Shown: positions 61,257-64,000 of the stretch, piece by piece | Layout: every line of letters starts with the position of its first letter | Numbering within the stretch: the stretch's first letter is position 1 | Source of the DNA: an uncultured Opitutaceae bacterium | GTDB taxonomy: Bacteria > Verrucomicrobiota > Verrucomicrobiia > Opitutales > Opitutaceae | Reading direction: 5' to 3' | Assembly: GCA_937902925.1 (NCBI GenBank) | Contig: CALFNN010000030.1 | Coordinates: 54,587-118,586, forward strand | DNA: 64,000 nucleotides | The notes under the pieces: generated by a model | What the model was told of the DNA's origin: nothing | Databases searched by the model: none | What the model saw: the letters and a program-made list of their open reading frames with translations, nothing else | Translations under genes and position numbers: made by a program

Positions 61257-62210
61257 ATGCACTACCGCCAACTTGGCCGCACGGGCCTCAACGTTTCCGT
61301 CCTCAGCTTCGGCGCCTCATCCCTCGGCGGCGTTTTCCGCGCCACCGATGACAACGAGGCCATCCGCACCGTCCACGTTGCATTGGATCTCGGGATGAAT
61401 TTCATTGATGTGTCACCTTACTATGGAGCAACGAAGGCTGAGACCGTCCTCGGCCGCGCGCTGAAAGGTATTCCGCGTGATCGTTTCGTTCTCGCCACGA
61501 AGGTGGGCCAATACGGCGACGGTATTTTCGATTTTTCCGCCAAGCGTGTCGCCGCCAGCCTCGATGAAAGCTGCGTGCGCCTCGGCGTTGACTACGTCGA
61601 TCTGTTGCAATGCCACGACATCGAGTTCGCCGACCTCGATCAAATTGCGAACGAAACCCTCCCCGCGCTGACAAAACTACGCACCGCCGGCCGCATCGGC
61701 CACGTCGGCATCACAGGACTGCCATTAAAGGTTTTCCCTGCCGTGCTCGATCGCACCGCACCCGGCGTCGTCGAGACCATCCTTTCGTTCTGCCACTACG
61801 AACTCAATGACACCGCACTCGATTCGCTCATTCCCCACTGCCGGCAAAAAGGAATTGGGATCATAAACGCCTCTCCCACCGGCATGGGCCTGCTCACCGA
61901 GCGTGGCGTGCCCTCGTGGCATCCCGCATCGCAGCCGATGATCGACGGGGCGCGCCGCGCCGTCGAATACTGCAAATCTGTCGGTGCAGATATCGTAAAG
62001 CTCGCCGTGCAGTTCTGCAGCGCGCACCCCGGCATCGCCACTACACTCGTCGGCAGCGCGAATCCCGACAACATCCGAAAAAACATCGCCTACGTCGAGG
62101 AGCCAATCGACTTCGAGTTGATGGCCAGGGTGCTCGAGATCCTTGAGCCGATCCACAATTACAACTTCACTCGCGGGCGCCCCGAAAATCGCGACCCAAT
62201 CATCTCGTGA
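61257..62210 (+). CDS. Aldo/keto reductase, L-galactose/L-fucose dehydrogenase-like
   Basis: A 317-residue NAD(P)-dependent (beta/alpha)8 reductase. AKR motifs: LGRTGLNVSVLSFGASSLGG, the catalytic Asp/Tyr in NFIDVSPYYG, the Lys in VLATKVG, the His in LLQCHDIEF, and the cofactor end TLVGSANPDNIRKNIAYVEE. The strand order and the DVSPYYGATKAETVLGRAL string are typical of the L-galactose, L-fucose or D-threo-aldose 1-dehydrogenase branch, acting on sugars. The gene is 97 bp before a zinc dehydrogenase and may act on the same substrate. ATG 61257 gives MHYRQLGRTG, the usual start for the branch. Confidence 0.88.
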   Translation: MHYRQLGRTGLNVSVLSFGASSLGGVFRATDDNEAIRTVHVALDLGMNFIDVSPYYGATKAETVLGRALKGIPRDRFVLATKVGQYGDGIFDFSAKRVAASLDESCVRLGVDYVDLLQCHDIEFADLDQIANETLPALTKLRTAGRIGHVGITGLPLKVFPAVLDRTAPGVVETILSFCHYELNDTALDSLIPHCRQKGIGIINASPTGMGLLTERGVPSWHPASQPMIDGARRAVEYCKSVGADIVKLAVQFCSAHPGIATTLVGSANPDNIRKNIAYVEEPIDFELMARVLEILEPIHNYNFTRGRPENRDPIIS

Positions 62211-62307
62211 GGAAATGCCGCAGGCTGGAAGCCGCGAGGCGAGTGTTCCCTCAATTCGGGTTTTCATTTCCGCACCTTCTTGAGTCTATCAAAACCCTCA
62301 TTCGCTC

Positions 62308-63321
62308 ATGCTCCAAATCGTCCTGGAAAAACCCGGTCATTTCGTCGCCCTCGATGGCCCCGAACCCGTTCTAGCGCCCGGAGAGGCGTTGGTGCGGGTC
62401 CATCGCATTGGGATCTGCGGCACCGACCTTCATGCGTTTGCTGGCCGCCAGCCGTTCTTCAACTACCCGCGCATCCTCGGTCACGAGCTCGGCGTGGAAG
62501 TGATCGATCCCGGTAGTGATCCGCACGGCCTCAGCGCCGGCGATCGCTGCGCGGTGGAGCCCTACATCAATTGCGGTCACTGCATCGCTTGCCGCCGTGG
62601 CAAGCCCAACTGCTGCACATCGCTCAACGTGCTCGGCGTTCACAGCGACGGCGGCATGCGGCCGTTTTTCGCGGTTCCCTCCCGCAAATTGCATCGCTCC
62701 GCGAAACTGACTTATGAGCAACTCGCCCTGGTTGAAACTCTCGCCATCGGCGCTCACGCCATCGAACGAGCAGAGATAACACGCCCGGACTTCGCACTCG
62801 TGATCGGCGCCGGCCCGATCGGCTTGGGCGTAATTCAACTTGCGCTCGTGACGGGCGCGACACTCGCAGTCATGGATGTAAGTGAAACGCGCCTCGCTTT
62901 CTGCCGAGATCATCTCGGAGTGAAACACACCGTCACGGCTGGCGCCGGCTCCGCTAACCTGATTCAAGCAATCGGTGGGGGCAACCTGCCGACGGTCGTC
63001 ATCGACGCCACAGGCAATCCGAGATCGATGACCGATACTTTTGACCTTGTGGCCCACGGTGGCCGGACCGTTTTTGTCGGTCTTTTTCAAGGCGACGTAA
63101 CCTTCAATGACCCCAATTTTCACCGTCGAGAAATCACGCTCTGTGCCAGTCGCAATGCGCTGCCCCAAACTTTTCGCGACATCATCGCGCTCGTCGAGGC
63201 CGGCCGGGTGGATACGAAGCCGTGGATCACGCACCGATTCGCCCTCCCTGACACACCCACCGTTTTTCCCGCACAAATCGCCGGTAACTCCGCTGTGATA
63301 AAGGCCATCGTCGACGCTTAG
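62308..63321 (+). CDS. Zinc-dependent medium-chain alcohol/polyol dehydrogenase
   Basis: A 337-residue MDR dehydrogenase. The catalytic zinc ligand Cys is in RIGICGTDLHAF and the His in ILGHELGVEV. The structural zinc site is NCGHCIACRRGKPNC; the Rossmann glycines are VIGAGPIGLGVI. Close relatives are L-idonate 5-dehydrogenase, sorbitol dehydrogenase and L-threonine dehydrogenase-like enzymes. With the preceding aldo/keto reductase it may make a short sugar oxidation pathway, such as for L-fucose or L-galactose (inference). A stop at 63319-63321 follows; 82 bp later an IS66 end begins. Confidence 0.87.
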   Translation: MLQIVLEKPGHFVALDGPEPVLAPGEALVRVHRIGICGTDLHAFAGRQPFFNYPRILGHELGVEVIDPGSDPHGLSAGDRCAVEPYINCGHCIACRRGKPNCCTSLNVLGVHSDGGMRPFFAVPSRKLHRSAKLTYEQLALVETLAIGAHAIERAEITRPDFALVIGAGPIGLGVIQLALVTGATLAVMDVSETRLAFCRDHLGVKHTVTAGAGSANLIQAIGGGNLPTVVIDATGNPRSMTDTFDLVAHGGRTVFVGLFQGDVTFNDPNFHRREITLCASRNALPQTFRDIIALVEAGRVDTKPWITHRFALPDTPTVFPAQIAGNSAVIKAIVDA

Positions 63322-63403
63322 CGCGCTGTTATTCGGTATGTGTCCGGCAGAGCTGTGAATTATTCGCATTTCCGGCCGACCCGGTGAACTGACCTGACAG
63401 CCG

Positions 63404-63435
63404 GATCGATCGTAAGCGTAGCCCCGAGTGCCCCC
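63404..63435. repeat. IS66-type terminal end with candidate 8-bp target duplication
   Basis: GTAAGCGTAGCCCCGAGTGC (from 63412) has the GTAAGCGT/GTAA start that IS66-family terminal repeats share by my recollection. The 8 bases before it (GATCGATC, 63404-63411) would be one copy of the 8-bp target duplication typical of the family. It lies 48 bases after the transposase stop (63460), at the expected distance. The other end is outside the window, so neither the inverted repeat nor the duplication can be verified here. Confidence 0.55.
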
Positions 63436-64000
63436 TTGACTGATTCGTAACTACGAGAGCTACGATGCAGCGGTCGTTGGGGATTTCCACTGCGAAGGTA
63501 GCAGCGGGCGCAGATCATCGGCGGTGGTCATGGTCGGCAAACGGCCGAGCACGTCACGAAGGTAATCGCGGGGATGGCGGCCGTGGCGCTGGCAACTGAC
63601 GACGAGCGAGTAGATGACCGCGGCGCGATCGCCGGCGGCGGGGTGGCCGACGAAGAGCCAGTTTTTCGCGCCGAGTTTGCTCGGCCGGATGGCGTTCTCG
63701 ACGGAGTTGGTATCGAGTTTGGTGTGGCTGTGACGGAGGTGCGCGGTGAGCGGCTCCCAGTGGCCGAGGAGATACGCGCAGGCCAATCCGAGGCCGGACT
63801 TGGGCAACACGCGCGCCTGCAGCGCCGCCACCAGCCGGCGCAGTCGGGCCAGCGGTTGGGCAAAGTGCTGCTGCCGCAGCGCGGCGCGTTGCTCGCCGAC
63901 TTGGGCCGCGTCCCACTCGCGCTCGAGTTGATAGAGTCTGGCGATCAATCGCACAGGTTCTGGCGTGAGATGGGCGCGCCCCAGCGCGCGAGCATTTTTT
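63412..64000 (-). mobile_element. IS66-family insertion sequence, 3' end only
   Basis: The end of the window holds the terminal repeat region and the C-terminal part of the IS66 transposase (TnpC). The accessory orfs and the other end are beyond the edge. The element lies next to, but outside, the dehydrogenase gene. GC content is similar to the host. Confidence 0.8.
63460..64000 (-). CDS. tnpC: IS66-family transposase TnpC, C-terminal part
   Basis: The minus-strand frame is open from the window edge to a stop at 63460, giving ~180 residues. It carries the last catalytic residue region of DDE transposases, TKLDTNSVENAIRPSKLG with the Glu in VENAIRP, then KNWLFVGHPAAGDRAAVIYS and the IS66 C-terminal domain (GRHPRDYLRDVLGRLPTMT). 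Upstream residues (RLIARLYQLEREWDAAQVGE) match the helical part before the insertion. The 5' two-thirds are cut off. The element looks intact in what is seen. Confidence 0.93.
   Translation of the reverse strand, partial: KNARALGRAHLTPEPVRLIARLYQLEREWDAAQVGEQRAALRQQHFAQPLARLRRLVAALQARVLPKSGLGLACAYLLGHWEPLTAHLRHSHTKLDTNSVENAIRPSKLGAKNWLFVGHPAAGDRAAVIYSLVVSCQRHGRHPRDYLRDVLGRLPTMTTADDLRPLLPSQWKSPTTAAS

Overview
The window looks like chromosomal DNA of a high-GC member of the Verrucomicrobiota, probably Opitutaceae. This is inferred from several features together: a TonB receptor with an EF-hand leader and the 'LNPFQVDASKDTGYYAENTL'-type plug start, a PEP-CTERM surface protein, lpxA (so an outer membrane), many membrane/TPR proteins, a propeller-type LytS/LytTR pair, and degenerate ACGCGAAAGA-like intergenic repeats. 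No rRNA, tRNA or CRISPR array was seen. Gene ends were read from the sequence; protein families were assigned from motifs only, with no database search.

Layout. 1-6.3 kb: the end of an ABC-2 exporter permease, an uninterrupted ORF joining a CPBP membrane protease to ProA, a large membrane protein of unknown function, and a lower-GC scar with a RelE-like remnant and a small membrane protein. 6.4-16.3 kb (minus strand): a purine/ureide operon running aceB-uraD-uraH-allC-allB-allE-xdh, with guaD divergent from it. It covers guanine to xanthine to urate, and 5-hydroxyisourate to ureidoglycolate plus glyoxylate to malate, but has no uricase. 16.9-19.2 kb: a periplasmic Deg-like protease and a ClpP with an Asp-rich leader. 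19.2-26.7 kb: a TIGR03790-type exported protein, a fluoride riboswitch with crcB and DUF190, an S1/P1-nuclease-like protein, two paralogous cell-wall amidases, infC, a stand-alone IF3 N-domain paralogue and an A-type Fe-S carrier. 26.9-34.6 kb: the LytTR regulator and propeller kinase, then aroB, a hypothetical protein, lpxA and pdxA.

34.7-39.8 kb is one eight-repeat PEP-CTERM protein gene broken by a single missing base near 36,080. The repeat periods (594, 593, 597, 597, 525, 525, 516 bp) prove the one-base offset arithmetically. 39.8-44.8 kb has a small cytochrome c-like protein, a heparinase II/III-type polysaccharide lyase, xylose isomerase and a LacI regulator, which together look like a sugar-utilisation patch.

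45.0-60.2 kb is the most unusual block: an STT3/PglB-like GT-C membrane protein and four TMTC-like proteins (GT-C membrane half plus C-terminal TPRs), three of them in a tight operon, around one 1,259-residue TonB-dependent receptor. I propose it as a candidate envelope or protein glycosylation locus. This is inference. 60.5-63.3 kb has a lipoprotein, an aldo/keto reductase and a zinc dehydrogenase. The window ends inside an IS66-type transposase whose terminal end and possible target duplication are visible.
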